Shown here: positions 41,949-51,229 of the stretch, piece by piece
Numbering within the stretch: position 1 is the first letter of the stretch
How the letters are laid out: each line of letters begins with the position of its first letter
Origin: Planctomycetota bacterium
GTDB taxonomy: Bacteria > Planctomycetota > SZUA-567 > H5-PLA8
Direction of reading: 5' to 3'
Length of the DNA stretch: 64,000 bases
Assembly (NCBI GenBank): GCA_027493525.1
Contig: JAOSKN010000002.1
Coordinates: 1,034,288 to 1,098,287, forward strand
Notes under the pieces: generated by a model
Database searches by the model: none
Seen by the model: the letters and a program-made list of their open reading frames with translations, nothing else
Told to the model about the DNA's origin: nothing
Program-made: the position numbers and the translations under genes

Positions 41949-44900
41949 TCACGGCAGCGTCTTCGCGCCCAGGGTGTACTTGGTGTGGATGGCTGCGCGC
42001 ATCTTCTCGAACCACGCTTCGTCGGGGATCGCGTAGGGGCGGAACTTCTCGAGCAAGCCTTCGCTCTCGACGAAGAGCAGGGCGTTGTGGAGTCCCAGGG
42101 TGTTGGCGGCGGGGGTGTCGATCAGTTCGGACGAGTCGGCGGCGCTCATCTGGAAGAGCACGCGCATGTCGAACTCGCGGAGCGTGCGGCGATTGAAGGC
42201 GCGGTTGGCGTTAGCAAGGGTGTCGCACCAGACGGCGATGTGCAGGCGCTGCTCGGGCCCCTCGCGGAGGAGGTTGGCGAAGCGCTCGCCGCTGGAGCCG
42301 GCCTCATCGCGGCTCGAGGAGAGGGAGAAGTCGTCCTCCTGGCGCAGGGCGCGGAGGCGCTGGAGCCCGAAGACGAAGAGGAACGTGTGGCGCTCGGGGG
42401 CTGCCCGCTTTCCTGGGAAGCGGAGAGTTCGCGGTCGAGTTCCCCGATGAGCGCGGGGATCTCGCGGTGTTGGACGACGCTCAGTTCGTGGGGCAGGGCG
42501 CGGGCAAGGCGGTCGAGGTGCGCGACGTATTCGGCCTCGCCGCCGGAGCCGTCGAGGAGGATCAGGCGCAGCTTCTCGGGCGGGATGCGGGCGGCGAGGC
42601 TGAAGATGGTGGCGCAGGTCATGCCGAAGGCCGCGTCGCGGTGCTGGCCGAGCATGATCAGGTGGCTGCCGCCGGCGTCGGTGAAGCGGACCTCGGTGGG
42701 CCCCTTGATCGCGTTGGGTTCGCCGAGCCAGGCGCGGAGCGCGGGCCGCGCGGCGGGCGCGCGGTCGGCGACGGCGGCCTGCAGGGCTTCGTTGGCCTCC
42801 AGGCGTGCCGGAGCGTTCCCTTCGAAGACGACGGTGTTGGCCTTGGGGCGCCGGCCTTCGGCGTCGGTCCGCTTCGCGATTTCCTTGAGGCGCGCGGCCT
42901 CTTCCTCGTCGGGGAGCCAGACGATCTGGAAGGGGTTGTTGCCTTCGATCATGCCCGACATGCCGTTGTAGATGGCCTCGCCGGGGCGGCTGAGCAGGCG
43001 GGCGGCGGCGTTGTCTTCGCTGAGGATCAGGTAGGAGTCGCTTTCGTTGCACTGCAGCGCGATGCGCACGCCCATCTGCCCGAGGGTGCTCTTGGCGAGG
43101 GTGTAGACGCCGCTGAGGGTCTGGGAGCCCAGGATCGTGTGGACGCCGAAGGCGCGGCCCTGGCGCACGAAGCGGTCGAGGAGCAGGGAGGCCTCCTGCG
43201 CGACCGAGTCGTCCTCGGTGAAGAACTCCTGGAATTCGTCGATGAGCAGGAGCGTGCGGGGCATCTCCTCGGCGCCGGGGCTGCGTCGGTAACCGGGGAG
43301 GTCCTGGACGCCGGCCTTGCGGAAGAGTTCGCCGCGGCGGTCGAGTTCCTTGTCGAGGCGCTTGAGCACGCTGAGCCCGAACTCGCGATCGCTCTCGACG
43401 GCCACCACGCGGGCATGGGGCAGGCGGTGGGTGGCGTAGGTCTTGAACTCGACGCCCTTCTTGAAGTCGATCAGGTAGAACTCGACCTCCTGGGGGCTGA
43501 ACCAGAGCGCGGTGTTGGTGATCATGACGTGGAAGAGGGTCGATTTGCCGGAGCCGGTGCGGCCGGCGATGAGCGCGTGCTGGGCGGTGCCGCGGCCGAG
43601 TTCGAGTTCCTGGAGCCGGTCGGCGCCGGAGCGGCCGATGGGCACGCGCAAGCCGCGCTCGGTGTCGCGCGACCACATATCCGCGGGGGTGGGCGGCGAG
43701 ACGGTGCTGAAGGAGAGTTCGACGCGCTTGGCTTCCACGGCGCGCCGGCCGAGCTTGTCCAAGAGCGCGTTGACGACGGGCATCTCGGGCAGGGGTTCGA
43801 CGAGCGCGCGCCCGCGGTCCAGGCCCTCGTGGGCCTCGACGAAGCCTTCGCCGGCCTCCTTGAGCACGATCCCGTTGCGGCGCAGTTGTCCCAGGTCCAC
43901 CGCGGCGGGCCACTTCTGGCGCGTGTCGTGGTACATCAACACGTGGACGCCGCAAGGCGGTCCGCTGCTGACGACGCTGGCGAGGCGCTCGAGCGAAAGG
44001 TCGCTCAGGCCGGAGGGAAAGTCGGAGATCATCAGGAAGCGGTAGGGCTCCTTGAGGTCGCCGGCCTTGGCGTTGTACTCGTCGATGGTCGCGTAGCGGT
44101 TGCGCAGGTATTTCTGAATTACTTTCTCCATGTGCTCGGTGAGGTCGGCGAGGCATTTGTCGATATGCCCGGCATCGGTCCAGATGCGTCCGCCGATGAG
44201 GGCCTCGTCGAAGTCGGCGAGCTGCATGAAGGCGGAGAAGCCCTGGCCCAGCGCGACGGGATCGACGATGGTCAGGTGCGCCATGCCCGGGGGAACGAAG
44301 CAAGAATCCGCAGCGCGGAAGCGAAGAGCGCGTGCAGGGCGCGGTCGCGCCCGGCGGCGCCGGCCTGGACCAGCAGCGAGCCGGCGCCGGGGAAGACGAG
44401 CGAGAGCGGGAGCGCCGCGGTCAGTTCGGGGAGCGGGAAATCGGCGTTCTCGGAGACGTCGAGCTTCTTGAGCGGAAGGGCCACCTGTCCGAGCATGACC
44501 TCGCGCGGGAAGGCCGCGGGCATGCGCGTGGCTTCGGCGGCCAGCGCCTCCCAGGACGAGTGCGTGGCGGAGGCGACGGTGAGGGCCTCGCGCATCTCGC
44601 GGGCGAAGACCTCCAGGCCTTCCTTCCAGCCGGCCTGCGCGCGTCTGGCGACGTTGGCGCGCTTGGACTCGGCGCCGCCCTGGTCGTTCTTGTACTGGTC
44701 CTGGCGCTTCTTGCAGGCGCCCTCGTGCTCCTGCTCGAACTTGCGATTCTTTTCGGCGATGACGGCTTCCAGTTCCGCGCGCGCGCGCTCCTCCTTGGCC
44801 TTGTTGCGGTCGAGAAGCCGCTGGAAGCGCGCACGGAAGTCCGCGAGCAGTTGTTCGTTCTGTTTGAAGAAACCCGCGGACTCGGCGTTGATGCCTTCCT

Positions 44901-45852
44901 CGAATTTGAGCACGCGCGCGATGCGCTCGTCCATCAGGTTCTTCGACTGCGACCAGAAGCGGTCCTTCTCGACTTGTTCCTGGCGCACGAGGCTGGCCAG
45001 GATGTCGCGCAGGTCCTCGTAGAGCTTGCGCACGGCGCGGCATGCCTTGAGGCGCATGGCGCGGGTGAGGAAATGGAGCAGCAAGATCGAAACGAGCGCC
45101 GAGCCGATGAGGTAGGGGATGTAGACCGGAGGCTGCGACCGCTGGACGATGAAAACGAGCGCGACGACGTGGCCCAACCCGATGAGCAGGAAAGCGACGA
45201 GCGTCCAGATGCGCTTGCCCAGCGAGGAGAGGAGCCCATCGTTGACGCGCCGGTAAAGCAGCCCGGCCTCGGAGAGGCGTTCGGCGAGGCCGTCCACGAA
45301 GGGCAGGGGATCGCCCCATTCGCCTTCCTTCTGCGGGAGGGGCGCTTCGAGGTCGGGCAGCCCTTCGCCGAAGGATACGGCCAGCGATTCGACGCGGCCC
45401 TTCAGGACGCCGGCCTTCTCGCGCATGGTTCCGATCCGCGCGACGAGGTCGTCGTGCTGCTCGGAGAGCAGGTCGGTCTTCTGTTTCTCCTCGGCGACGA
45501 TGCGTTCCTCGGCTTCCTGGAGCTTCTGGCGGTCCAGATTCGCCTGGTTCTGGCGCTCGCGCATGCTCCGCCCGCGGAGGCTTTCGAAGGCCTTCTCGGC
45601 GCGGGCGACGCGGCGCTTGTACTTGCGGGCGTGCCGGTCGCGGAGCGCGGACATGGCCTTCTCGTGCTTCTCGGCGTCCTTCTTGTGCGCGTCCTGCAGG
45701 TCCTTGAGGTCCTTGTCGTGGGACGCCTTGCGGGAGAAGTCGCCCGAGTAGCAGGCCTCGTCGGCGGCCAGGCGCTCCTGCTGGAGCGCGCGAAGCCGCT
45801 CCTCGAGCGCGGTGACGCGGTGGCCGAGCTGGCTGGGATGTTCGTTGGCCAT
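41949..45852 (-). CDS. FtsK/EssC-like multi-domain ATPase of a WXG100-type locus (two homopolymer frameshifts)
   Basis: Reconstructed as 1301 residues after adding one C at 44289-44293 and one at 42396-42400; the total then divides exactly by three. Residues 1-150 are coiled coil, two transmembrane helices lie at about 217-265, and a second coiled coil follows (RFQRLLDRNKAKEERARAELEA). Three FtsK-type domains come next. The first (ILASFPPGMAHLTIVDPVALGQ) lacks Walker A, the second has GRTGSGKST and LLLIDEFQE, and the third (GSHLIMLGQHRDAAFG) is degenerate. No DNA-orienting gamma domain is present. It likely powers export of the small proteins encoded upstream. Confidence 0.82.
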
Positions 45853-45905
45853 GAAGGAGGGTTCCAGGTTCCTGGTTCAGCGCGAGAAACGACTTGGCGC
45901 GCGGC

Positions 45906-46121
45906 TCAACTGCATTCGTCGATGGCTTTTCCGAGCAAACGGTTGATCTCGGTCATCGCGTCGACGGCGGACTTGGCGGCGTGCCGGATCTCGTCGATGT
46001 AGACCTTCTCGAAATCGGCGCGGGCCTGGTCGTGCCAGCCGGCGCCGGTGGCGTCCCACTGGAAGACCAGGTCCTTGGTGGCGCGGACGAGCTGGCGGTC
46101 GCTGTGGCTGATGCCTTTCAT
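45906..46121 (-). CDS. Small WXG100-like protein
   Basis: A 71-residue all-helical protein predicted as two helices joined by a turn at AGWHDQARADFEK. Trp in the turn followed by a long amphipathic helix (YIDEIRHAAKSAVDAMTEINRLLG) is the WXG100 plan, but Gly of W-x-G is replaced by Asp. Its ATG overlaps the stop of the preceding gene (ATGA), and it lies 53 bp before the FtsK-like ATPase. A secreted substrate or chaperone-like subunit is likely. No C-terminal YxxxD/E export signal is evident. Confidence 0.7.
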   Translation of the reverse strand: MKGISHSDRQLVRATKDLVFQWDATGAGWHDQARADFEKVYIDEIRHAAKSAVDAMTEINRLLGKAIDECS

Positions 46122-46672
46122 GGCGCAGCTCCTTCGGCGGAACCCGTGGATTCGGACGACGCGGCGGATGGCGCGGAGCCGGACCCGGCGTGGCCCGAAG
46201 GGCGCAGGTAGTCGTCCAGGCTGTCGATCATCTGGTCGAGCCGCGCGAGGGCCTGCGGGGTCATGCGTTCCATGAGCGATTCGAGGACCATGCAAGGGCC
46301 CAGGAGCTTGCCGGCCTCGTTCTCGATCGCGACGCTCCAGCGCTTGACGTTCGCGAGCTTCTGCTCGGCTTCCTCTTTCGCGCGCATGGCGCGCTCCAGG
46401 AGCTTGCGTTCGTCGACGCCGCTGGATTTGCCGTGGTATTTTTCGCCGTGGACGGCGCGGTTGTAATCCAGGCGCGCCTGCTGGGCCATATCCTCGCAGC
46501 GCCGGAGCTGGCGCTTCCAGTGCGCCATCTGCTCGCGCTTGAGCCACTCGGCGGCGCGGAAGACGTCGCTGCGCACGGCGCTCAGGGCCTGCCGGCATTC
46601 CTCGTCGTACTTGACGTAATGGTGGCGGAAGGTCTTGAGGACCTCGGGGTCGGTGATATTGGCATGGGCCAT
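46118..46672 (-). CDS. Coiled-coil protein of the WXG100-type locus
   Basis: A 184-residue helical protein (VLKTFRHHYVKYDEECRQALSAV, ERAMRAKEEAEQKLANVKRW) with a Ser/Gly/Ala-rich low-complexity C-terminal tail (GHAGSGSAPSAASSESTGSA). It resembles LXG/WXG-locus helical partners in layout rather than by recognisable sequence. It sits between the two small WXG-like genes, overlapping the downstream one by four bases and starting 16 bp after the upstream one. Role unknown; a substrate, chaperone or structural subunit of the ATPase-driven system is plausible. Confidence 0.65.
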   Translation of the reverse strand: MAHANITDPEVLKTFRHHYVKYDEECRQALSAVRSDVFRAAEWLKREQMAHWKRQLRRCEDMAQQARLDYNRAVHGEKYHGKSSGVDERKLLERAMRAKEEAEQKLANVKRWSVAIENEAGKLLGPCMVLESLMERMTPQALARLDQMIDSLDDYLRPSGHAGSGSAPSAASSESTGSAEGAAP

Positions 46673-46688
46673 GGGATGCGTGCTCGCC

Positions 46689-46961
46689 TCAGCGCTGTTC
46701 CAGGTATTCGCGGATGCGCTCGGCCTTGCGCAGCAGGAGCGGGACCTGCTTGTCGGAGGCCTCGACGAACTTGGAGAGCGCGCGGACGATCTGCTCGAAC
46801 TCCTCGGCGAACTTGGCGTGCTCCTGGTCGCGCCAGGTTTCGCCCAGCTTCGAGAACTGGCGGTGGATGCCGGTCACTTGCGCTTGCAGGTCGCTGTTGA
46901 AGCGCTTCAGGTCCACCGCGAAGCGGTGCAGTTCGACGGGATCGACGATCGCCTTGGCCAT
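46689..46961 (-). CDS. WXG100-family-like protein
   Basis: A 90-residue protein close in size to classic WXG100 proteins. Helix one is VELHRFAVDLKRFNSDLQAQVTGIHRQFSKLG, the turn is ETWRDQEHAKF with Trp in the expected place, and helix two is FEQIVRALSKFVEASDKQVPLLLRKAERIREYLEQ. AAAGGAG lies six bases before the ATG. It is the first gene of the four-gene operon leading to the FtsK/EssC-like ATPase, the position taken by secreted WXG100 substrates in type VII systems. Confidence 0.8.
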   Translation of the reverse strand: MAKAIVDPVELHRFAVDLKRFNSDLQAQVTGIHRQFSKLGETWRDQEHAKFAEEFEQIVRALSKFVEASDKQVPLLLRKAERIREYLEQR

Positions 46962-47274
46962 GCTGGGCTCCTTTGCGGCATGAGAGTAAGACGGCAATCC
47001 AGGGCGCTTTATGACCGGAGAATCGCGATTCGCAGGCGACCCATCGGGATGCGCGTCGCGGCTCATAAAAGGTGCAACCGCGAAGGTCATTGTATAGACA
47101 GCGAATCCCTTATCCACCGATTCCGCCAGGACTTGGAACGCGCATGTGCAACTTCCGTCGGTTTCAGCGGCCCCAGGGTGCAGGATGGCTCGGAAGGGAG
47201 CCTTATTATTGGCTTGCACACTCGTGTGAGCATGTTGTATTTTCAGCCTATCCACCTCAAGGAGCCTCCCCGCC
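46962..47274. other. Divergent intergenic region, WXG operon / GH172
   Basis: About 310 bp between divergent genes. No gene is supported. The right end carries a promoter-like element with an inverted repeat; the left end must contain the WXG operon promoter, for which no clear boxes were found. Confidence 0.6.
47214..47243 (+). promoter_or_regulatory. Promoter with overlapping inverted repeat upstream of GH172
   Basis: TTGCAC (47214-47219) and TATTTT (47238-47243) are separated by 18 bp. CACAC-TC-GTGTG (47217-47228) overlaps the -35 box and is a candidate operator. The GH172 ATG follows 31 bp later with AAGGAG. Confidence 0.5.
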
Positions 47275-48366
47275 ATGGCCTTCAACGGACTGGGCATGCA
47301 TCTGGGCAACCTCGCGCGACTGAGCCGCGCCAAGACCCGCTCGATCAGCGCCGAGAACTTCAAGGGCGAGAAGGGCAAGGGCGGGATGGCGACGAAAGGC
47401 ACGGGCGAGAAGTGCGCTCGCGACCTGGGGCGCGGCTGGAAGGTTTCGCCGTCGGTGAAAGTCGGCGCGGGGAAGACCTTCAGCGTCGCCGAGATCAAGG
47501 GTCCCGGCGCGATCCAGCAGCTTTGGCTGACGCCTTCAGGGCCGAACTGGCGCAATTACATCCTGCGCTTCTTTTGGGACGGCGAAAAGACGCCCAGCAT
47601 CGAGTGCCCGCTGGGCGACTTCTTCTGCATGGGCTGGAACCGCTATGCTCAGGTGAACGCGCTCCCGGTGAACGTGAACCCCGGGCAGGCCTTCAACAGC
47701 TTCTGGGAGATGCCGTTCCGCAAATCCGCGAAGATCACCTTCGAGAACCTTTCCGACGACGAGTCGACGCTCTATTACCAGGTCAACTACACGCTGACCG
47801 ACATCCCCGAGGATTGCGCGTACCTGCACGCGCAGTGGCGCCGCAGCAACCCGCTGCCGTACAAGACCGACCATACGATCCTCGATGGCGTGAAAGGCTG
47901 GGGGCAATACGTCGGGACGTACCTGGCCTGGCAAGTGAACAGCAACAACTGGTGGGGCGAGGGCGAGATCAAGTTCTTCATGGACGGCGACGGGACGTGG
48001 CCGACGATCTGCGGGACCGGGACGGAAGACTATTTCCTGGGCTCGTACAACTTCGAGTACCCGCGCGGCGAGGGCCAGCGCCAGTACTGCGTCTTCACGG
48101 GGCCTTACGCGGGGCTCTGCCAGGTCATCAAGCCCGACGACATGTACCGCTGCAACCAGCGTTTCGGGTTGTACCGCTTCCACGTGATGGACCCGATCCG
48201 TTTCGAGGAAGACCTGCGGGTGACGATCCAGGCGCTGGGCTGGCGCTCGGGCGGGCGCTACCTGCCGCTGCAGGACGACATCGCCTCGGTGGCGTGGTGG
48301 TATCAGACCGAACCGCACGCGCCGTTTCCGAAGCTCCCGGACCGCGATGGGCTGGAAGTGATCTGA
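47275..48366 (+). CDS. GH172 (DUF2961) glycoside hydrolase
   Basis: A 363-residue double jelly-roll protein of the family once called DUF2961. Family landmarks are SISAENFKGEKGKGG, SVAEIKGPGAIQQLWLT, RFFWDGEKTPSIECPLGDFF and CGTGTEDYFLGSYNF. The Glu of GTEDYF is in the conserved catalytic region. Characterised members act on alpha-D-fructofuranosides, difructose anhydride or alpha-D-arabinofuranosides, forming trimers or hexamers. No signal peptide is seen. It is a single-gene unit, convergent with the G6PD gene. Confidence 0.92.
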   Translation: MAFNGLGMHLGNLARLSRAKTRSISAENFKGEKGKGGMATKGTGEKCARDLGRGWKVSPSVKVGAGKTFSVAEIKGPGAIQQLWLTPSGPNWRNYILRFFWDGEKTPSIECPLGDFFCMGWNRYAQVNALPVNVNPGQAFNSFWEMPFRKSAKITFENLSDDESTLYYQVNYTLTDIPEDCAYLHAQWRRSNPLPYKTDHTILDGVKGWGQYVGTYLAWQVNSNNWWGEGEIKFFMDGDGTWPTICGTGTEDYFLGSYNFEYPRGEGQRQYCVFTGPYAGLCQVIKPDDMYRCNQRFGLYRFHVMDPIRFEEDLRVTIQALGWRSGGRYLPLQDDIASVAWWYQTEPHAPFPKLPDRDGLEVI

Positions 48367-48386
48367 ACCTGCAATAAATAAAGAAC

Positions 48387-48404
48387 CCCCGGCTCATGCC
48401 GGGG
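48387..48404 (-). terminator. Terminator hairpin between GH172 and G6PD genes
   Basis: CCCCGGC-TCAT-GCCGGGG forms a perfect 7-bp stem. On the minus strand it is followed by GGTTCTTTATTTATT, a T-rich tract, so it best serves the G6PD gene; on the plus strand no T tract follows. Confidence 0.75.
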
Positions 48405-48440
48405 ATTCGGGTGCGCCTGGAGCAGAGCGGCTTAAGCGGG

Positions 48441-50411
48441 CTACCCCTTCGTCGCGGTCAGTTCGCTGGCGTTCAGTTTCAGGTCGTAACGTTCCCGGGC
48501 GATCTTGCAGACGCCGTCGGCGAACTGCGGGTTGTCGCGCAGGATGCGGTTGAAGTCTGCCTTCTCCAGGACGAAGAGGTCGCAGCTCGACTTGGAGCGG
48601 ACGGTCGCCGTGCGGGGCGTGGACATCAGGAGCGCGATCTCGCCGAATAGGTCGCCGTCCTTGAGGGTCTTGAGCACCTTGCCGGCGTCGTCGAGGACTT
48701 CCACCTCGCCGCGCGCGATGAGGTACATCTCCTTGCCGAGTTCGCCCTTCTGGATGACGGTCTCGCCGGCGGCGGTCTGGCGGGCCTTGAGGGCCATGAT
48801 GAGCTGGGAGAGGAAGAGCAGGTCGCCGTCCTTGAAGAGTTCGACCTTCTTGAGCACCTCCTCGGTGACGACTTCGTGCCAGTTTCGCCCGTCGCGCTTG
48901 ATCAGTTCGGCGGCGGCCTTGGGGCCCCAACTATTGCGCGCGTAGTTGGGGAAGTCCGCGGGCGCGGCTTTCCAGTAGTCCATCAGCGGCTGCGCCACGC
49001 GCCAGGCGGCTTCGACGAGGTCGCCGCGCGAGAAGAGCGTGCCGTCGCCGAGGCTGCACGAATAGATCATCACCTCGTAGCCGGTATAGCGTGAGGCCTT
49101 GAACGCGTCGCCGTATCCGAAGCGCATGTGGACGGGCTGGATCTTCAGCAGCGGGCCGGGGATCTTGGCCTGGAACTGGATCTCGATGCCCTGGTACGGC
49201 TGGATGTGGAAGATCAGCCGGTTGGCGCCGATGTGTTCGACGGGCGTGCCGCGGAACATCACTTCGGGCGCCTTCTTGAAGGTGACGACGATCTCGGTGC
49301 CGCGCTTCCAGAGCGCCTTGCCGGAGCGCAGGTAAATCGGGACGCCTTCCCAGCGCCAGTTGTCGATGTGGAAGCGCGCGGCGGCGTAGGTCTCGGTCTT
49401 GGATTCGGGGTTGACGTCCTTCTCCTGGCGGTACCCGGGCTTGAGGACCTTTCCGGCGTCGTCGACGTTGGGGCCGTATTGCCCGCGCACGACGAAGCGC
49501 TCGACCTCTTCCGGAGTGTACGCCCGCACGGCCTGCAGAAGCTTGGCCTTCTCGTTGCGGATCGCGTCGGAACTGAAGGATCCCGGCACCTCCATGCACA
49601 GGTACGCGAGCATCTGGAACATGTGGTTCTGCATCATGTCGCGGAGCACGCCGGACTGGTCGTAGTAGCCGCCGCGGCCTTCGACGTCCACGGCTTCGCA
49701 GACGTTGAACTGGATGTTGTCGATGTAGTTCTTGTTCCAGAGCGGCTCGAACATGCCGTTGCTGAAGCGGAAGGTAAGCAGGTTCTGGACAGTCTCCTTG
49801 CCCAGGTAGTGGTCGACGCGATAGATCTGGTCTTCCTGCCAATGCTTGAGGATGTCCTCGTTGAGCTTAAGGGCCGAGGCGAGGTCGGTGCCGAAGGGCT
49901 TCTCGACGATGATGCGTTTCCAGCCGGGGCCGTCGCGGAATCCCGACTTCTGAAGGTTCTCGCAGAGCAGCCCGAAGAAGCGCGGCGCCACGGCGAAGTA
50001 GAAGAGCACGTTGCCCTGGGCCTGGTATTGGCCGTTCAACTCGGAGACCTTCTTCTTCAGCGTCTCGAAGACCTTCATGTCCGAGAACCCGCCGGACATG
50101 TAATGAAAGCGCGAGATCAGGTCGTCCCACACCTTCTGGTCGAACTGCTGGCGGGTGTGGAACTTCTTGATGTCGTTGTTCATCCGCTCGCGGTACTGCT
50201 CGGTGGTCATCTCGTCGAGCGCGATGCCGAGGATCGCGAAGTTTTTGCTGAGCAGGCCGTCGCAGGCGAGGTTGTAGAGCGCCGGCACCAGGAGCCGCTT
50301 GGTCAGGTCGCCCGACGCGCCGAAGATGAGCATCACGCAGGGATTGCTAGTTACATTGTCGGACTGCTCCGCGGCCGAATACGAACCCACCACCTGGGCG
50401 TTGTCGGACAT
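48441..50411 (-). CDS. zwf: Glucose-6-phosphate dehydrogenase fused to a C-terminal cyclic-nucleotide-binding domain
   Basis: A 656-residue protein. Residues 25-515 are a full G6PD: nucleotide site GASGDLTKR (31-39), active-site RVDHYLGKE (198-206), and the usual end at WRVAQPLMDYW. This enzyme opens the oxidative pentose phosphate pathway. Residues about 530-650 form a CRP-type cyclic-nucleotide-binding domain with the phosphate-binding cassette FGEIALLMS (589-597) and PRTATVR (599-605). The ribose-binding Glu and phosphate-binding Arg are retained. The fusion is in one unbroken frame. Typical G6PDs end before this domain, so control by cAMP or cGMP is inferred. The ATG at 50411 has AGGGGGTG upstream. 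Confidence 0.95.
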   Translation of the reverse strand: MSDNAQVVGSYSAAEQSDNVTSNPCVMLIFGASGDLTKRLLVPALYNLACDGLLSKNFAILGIALDEMTTEQYRERMNNDIKKFHTRQQFDQKVWDDLISRFHYMSGGFSDMKVFETLKKKVSELNGQYQAQGNVLFYFAVAPRFFGLLCENLQKSGFRDGPGWKRIIVEKPFGTDLASALKLNEDILKHWQEDQIYRVDHYLGKETVQNLLTFRFSNGMFEPLWNKNYIDNIQFNVCEAVDVEGRGGYYDQSGVLRDMMQNHMFQMLAYLCMEVPGSFSSDAIRNEKAKLLQAVRAYTPEEVERFVVRGQYGPNVDDAGKVLKPGYRQEKDVNPESKTETYAAARFHIDNWRWEGVPIYLRSGKALWKRGTEIVVTFKKAPEVMFRGTPVEHIGANRLIFHIQPYQGIEIQFQAKIPGPLLKIQPVHMRFGYGDAFKASRYTGYEVMIYSCSLGDGTLFSRGDLVEAAWRVAQPLMDYWKAAPADFPNYARNSWGPKAAAELIKRDGRNWHEVVTEEVLKKVELFKDGDLLFLSQLIMALKARQTAAGETVIQKGELGKEMYLIARGEVEVLDDAGKVLKTLKDGDLFGEIALLMSTPRTATVRSKSSCDLFVLEKADFNRILRDNPQFADGVCKIARERYDLKLNASELTATKG

Positions 50412-50513
50412 GATTACGCACCCCCTGAAGCGTTTCACCTGAGTCAATCACAAGGTGCCGCCAGCATGGGGGAGGCGCCAAGCCGAGGCAAGCGTAAACT
50501 GGGCTTGCGCGGT

Positions 50514-51200
50514 CTACTTTCGGGCCAAGCGCGCCCGGGCCTCGTCCAGGATCTCCACGGTCTTGCTCGCGCCGCAGCGGGTGACGCCCAGGGCGCGAAC
50601 TTCGAGCAACCGGTCGAGGGTGCGCACGCCGCCGGCGGCCTTGACCTGGACGTTCGCGGGGCTGTGCTCGCGCATCAGCTTCAGGTCGCGATCGGTCGCG
50701 CCGCCGCTCCCGTAGCCGGTGGAGGTCTTGACCCAATCGGCGCCCAGTTCGCCGCAGATCCGGCAGAGCCGGATCTTGTGCGCATCCTGGAGGTAGCAGT
50801 TCTCGAAGATCACCTTCACCTTCTGCCTCGCGGCATGCGCCAGTTCGATCACGGCGCGGAGGTCGTCGCGCACGTAGTTCCAGTCCTCGCTTAGCACCTT
50901 CGAGATATTGACGACCATATCGAGTTCCTCGCCGCCATCCTCGAGCGCTCGCGCGGCCTCGGCGGCCTTGATCGCCGTCGCATGCCCGCCGTGCGGGAAG
51001 CCGACGGTCGTGCTGGCGCGGACGTTGCTGCCGCGCAGCAGGTCCGCGCAGCGCCGCAGCGCGTAGGGCAGGATGCAGACGCTGGCGGCATCGTACTCGA
51101 GGGCGACGCGGCAGCCGGCCTCGAGGTCCTTCTCGGTCAGCGTCGGGTTTAGCAGGGAATGGTCGATCATCTTGGCGACGTCGAGGTACGTAAAGGTCAT
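50514..51200 (-). CDS. deoC: Deoxyribose-phosphate aldolase
   Basis: DeoC cleaves 2-deoxyribose 5-phosphate to glyceraldehyde 3-phosphate and acetaldehyde. The 228-residue class I aldolase has IDHSLLNPTLT at the start, the proton-relay region DMVVNISKVLSEDW, VKVIFENCYL, and the Schiff-base Lys in DWVKTSTGYG. The late VKAAGGVRT phosphate-binding loop is also intact. It is the last gene of a tight gntR-oxidoreductase-epimerase-deoC run, so it may serve breakdown of a deoxy or modified sugar rather than nucleosides alone. Confidence 0.95.
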   Translation of the reverse strand: MTFTYLDVAKMIDHSLLNPTLTEKDLEAGCRVALEYDAASVCILPYALRRCADLLRGSNVRASTTVGFPHGGHATAIKAAEAARALEDGGEELDMVVNISKVLSEDWNYVRDDLRAVIELAHAARQKVKVIFENCYLQDAHKIRLCRICGELGADWVKTSTGYGSGGATDRDLKLMREHSPANVQVKAAGGVRTLDRLLEVRALGVTRCGASKTVEILDEARARLARK

Positions 51201-51229
51201 GGCGCTGCTCCTTGGCTCAGGCGGTTCGA

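Noticed and set aside
41949..45852. Chromosome-segregation DNA translocase FtsK/SpoIIIE
   Set aside because: Coiled coils, three tandem ATPase-like domains, no gamma DNA-recognition domain, and WXG-like neighbours fit an EssC-type protein better.
41949..46961. Complete type VII secretion system
   Set aside because: EccB, EccD, EccE, MycP or EsaA/EssB equivalents are not present in the window; only ATPase and small proteins are seen.
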